8,721 bases of DNA from Chloroflexi bacterium UBA2235 (lineage in GTDB: Bacteria; Chloroflexota; UBA11872; UBA12225), in assembly GCA_002347925.1 (NCBI GenBank), contig DDYL01000172.1, positions 6,705 through 15,425 on the forward strand, read 5' to 3'. This document shows, piece by piece, positions 7,447 to 8,721 of the stretch. The first letter of the stretch is position 1, and each line of letters starts with the position of its first letter. The position numbers and the translations under genes were made by a program. The notes beneath the pieces were generated by a model. The model was not told where the DNA came from, did not search any database, and saw nothing but the letters and a program-made list of their open reading frames with translations.

Positions 7447-7483
7447 GAAACAACCGCCGAAGCGGAAGGGTCAGGACTTCGGC
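7447..7483 (-). terminator. Stop-spanning hairpin, possible attenuator after the binding-protein gene
   Basis: On the - strand GCCGAAG (7483-7477) and CTTCGGC (7462-7456) form a perfect 7-bp stem around the TGA stop at 7473-7471. A competing hairpin inside it pairs CCGC (7465-7462) with GCGG (7457-7454) around a TTCG loop, the extra-stable C(UUCG)G tetraloop. Either is followed by GGTTGTTTC. This place, between a binding-protein gene and its permeases, is where many ABC operons carry a partial terminator that keeps the binding protein in excess. The T-tract is short, so efficiency is uncertain. The rest of the gap (7337-7446) holds no gene I can support. Confidence 0.45.
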
Positions 7484-8721
7484 TTATCGAGGATTTCCTG
7501 CAACTTAACAGTCGCAGCCTTCATTCCGGGTTCGAGTTCAATTGCGCCAGTCCAGATCGGGCCCATGACCTGGTCGAGCGCAGTAGTGAACTCCGGCCAG
7601 CGGCTGTTTGCCGGAGATGGCCAACCCAACGCCGTGTCATACAGCGGACGCATTGCCTTGTGCGAAGTGACAGTGGACATGATCTTGGGATTGTCGAGGA
7701 CTGCCTTGCGGGCTGCCGGACGACCACCGTTGTTCAGCACGATTTCCTCCTGCGTGACTGGGTCCATCATGAACTTCATGTATTCCCATGTTGCGTCAGG
7801 CTGCTTGCTCGCCGAACTGATGGTGATGCCATTGACGGTGAACTGAGTGCCAACGATTCCCTTCGGACCCTTTGGCATGAGGGTGATACCCCACTTGAAC
7901 TTGCCAGCAATTGCCTTCTCACCAGGCACGAAGTGGTTCGGGTACCCCGCCTGGACCATTGCGATCTTTCCGGTTGCGAAGAGCTCGTCACCGTTGAACC
8001 CCGACCCGAAGACCGGGGCGGTGTCCTTCCACATCTTCTGGGTCCACTTGATCGCTTCGATCGCCGCAGGATCGTTCATGAGCAATTTCTTGCCGGCAGC
8101 GTCGTAGGTCTCGCCACCGAATGCACGTAGGTTGCAGTTCAGGGCAGTTTGTCCGCCGGCGGGCAAGAAGCCGAATTGAGTCCGGCTTCCCGCGGCGCCC
8201 TTGGTCGCCTTCTTGGCTGCTTCATAGAGGGCATCGTAGCTGGCGGTTGCCTGCTCGATCGTCACGCCCGCTTCCTTCAGCAGGTCCTCGTTGTACATGA
8301 CCAGGCAGTTCTGGCAATGGGAACCCCACGGCATGCCAAATAGTTTGCCCTGGTACCGCATGTTGTCCAGTCCAACCTTGGTGTAGTCACCGAGGTCGTA
8401 CTTGTCCTTGGAGATGATCGAATCGAGCTCACGTGGAACTCCGTTCTCCGCATATCCCAGGAAGTTTCCATTGCTTGCCCAGATGAAGTCGCCCGCCTGT
8501 CCCGTTGCGAACAGCGCCGCGACCTTCGCCCAGTACTCTGGCTCCGCCGGAAGTGTGTCGAGAACCACCTTGATGTTCGGGTTCTTTTCCATGAACTTCG
8601 GCATCAGACGCGCCTGCCACTCGGCATCGCCACCCTGACGGAAGTTGGTGTGGATCTCGACTTGCTTGGCCGCCGGCGCAGTGGTCGGCGCGGCAGCTGG
8701 CGCCTTTGTCGCGGCTGCGGC
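7471..8721 (-). CDS. Extracellular solute-binding protein, family 1 (partial, N-terminus beyond the window)
   Basis: Lipid-anchored or secreted receptor that would capture the substrate, probably a sugar or glycoside, and deliver it to the two permeases downstream. The visible 416 residues run open to the window edge, so the start, signal peptide and any lipobox lie outside. The first 19 residues are an Ala/Pro/Thr/Lys linker (AAAATKAPAAAPTTAPAAK) like those between a lipobox and the folded domain. Then come KQVEIHTNFRQGGDAEWQ, a first beta strand and loop of the family, FMEKNPNIKVV, ATGQAGDFIWAS and MYNEDLLKEAGV, a segment common to MalE/UgpB-type proteins. Later family-like parts are GKIAMVQAGYP and a C-terminal helix (AATVKLQEILDKPKS). 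A CxxC pair (HCQNC) lies at visible residues 136-139. An internal ATG at 8604 is not the start, because it would cut off the first strand. The substrate cannot be assigned. Confidence 0.92.
   Translation of the reverse strand, partial: AAAATKAPAAAPTTAPAAKQVEIHTNFRQGGDAEWQARLMPKFMEKNPNIKVVLDTLPAEPEYWAKVAALFATGQAGDFIWASNGNFLGYAENGVPRELDSIISKDKYDLGDYTKVGLDNMRYQGKLFGMPWGSHCQNCLVMYNEDLLKEAGVTIEQATASYDALYEAAKKATKGAAGSRTQFGFLPAGGQTALNCNLRAFGGETYDAAGKKLLMNDPAAIEAIKWTQKMWKDTAPVFGSGFNGDELFATGKIAMVQAGYPNHFVPGEKAIAGKFKWGITLMPKGPKGIVGTQFTVNGITISSASKQPDATWEYMKFMMDPVTQEEIVLNNGGRPAARKAVLDNPKIMSTVTSHKAMRPLYDTALGWPSPANSRWPEFTTALDQVMGPIWTGAIELEPGMKAATVKLQEILDKPKS

Noticed and set aside
7337..7453. N-terminal extension of the MalF-type permease from the TTG at 7453
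   Set aside because: The 39 added residues are Pro/Arg-rich and unlike the family, the start codon is rare, and the extension would begin in the T-rich tract after the attenuator hairpin.
7177..8130. 317-codon + strand open frame opposite the binding-protein and permease genes
   Set aside because: It lies antisense to two clear family members, spans their gap, has no recognisable domain and no ribosome-binding site. Long antisense frames are common in GC-rich DNA.

Overview
The window looks like chromosomal DNA from a GC-rich bacterium. It holds a housekeeping translation cluster on the + strand (68-5393) facing a carbohydrate-type ABC importer on the - strand (5457 to the right edge). Two things make Chloroflexota (Chloroflexi) my best guess for the phylum. 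One is the order rpmI, rplT, TrmH-family methyltransferase, pheS, pheT. The other is the Ala/Pro/Thr-rich linker at the start of the binding protein, a style common in lipoprotein binding proteins of that phylum. The guess rests on recalled family resemblance, not on a tree; the gene order alone also fits Firmicutes.

Left part, + strand: rpmI (L35, GTG start) and rplT (L20) make a two-gene ribosomal unit, normally preceded by infC, which is not visible here. A strong hairpin followed by a T-rich tract lies at 732-757, just after rplT. Next comes a SpoU/TrmH RNA 2'-O-methyltransferase whose best start is 810, downstream of that hairpin. Its stop overlaps the pheS start as ATGA, so the two are probably translationally coupled. 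pheS and pheT encode the alpha and beta subunits of phenylalanyl-tRNA synthetase. They are separated by 118 bases that can fold into hairpins. PheS carries a four-cysteine knuckle absent from the E. coli and Thermus enzymes.

Right part, - strand, read from right to left: a family 1 extracellular solute-binding protein cut by the window edge, then a MalF/UgpA-type permease, then a MalG/UgpE-type permease overlapping its partner by 4 bases (ATGA). A 134-base gap separates the binding protein from the first permease. It starts with a stop-codon-spanning hairpin and T-rich tail that may lower permease expression relative to the binding protein. No ATPase gene is in the window. pheT and the MalG-type gene converge, with a 63-base gap holding a perfect 7-bp inverted repeat.

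I see no mobile elements, CRISPR arrays, tRNA/rRNA genes, phage genes or defence genes, and no sign of a new multi-gene system. The points worth a second look are small: intergenic RNA structures, the PheS cysteine knuckle and start-site corrections.
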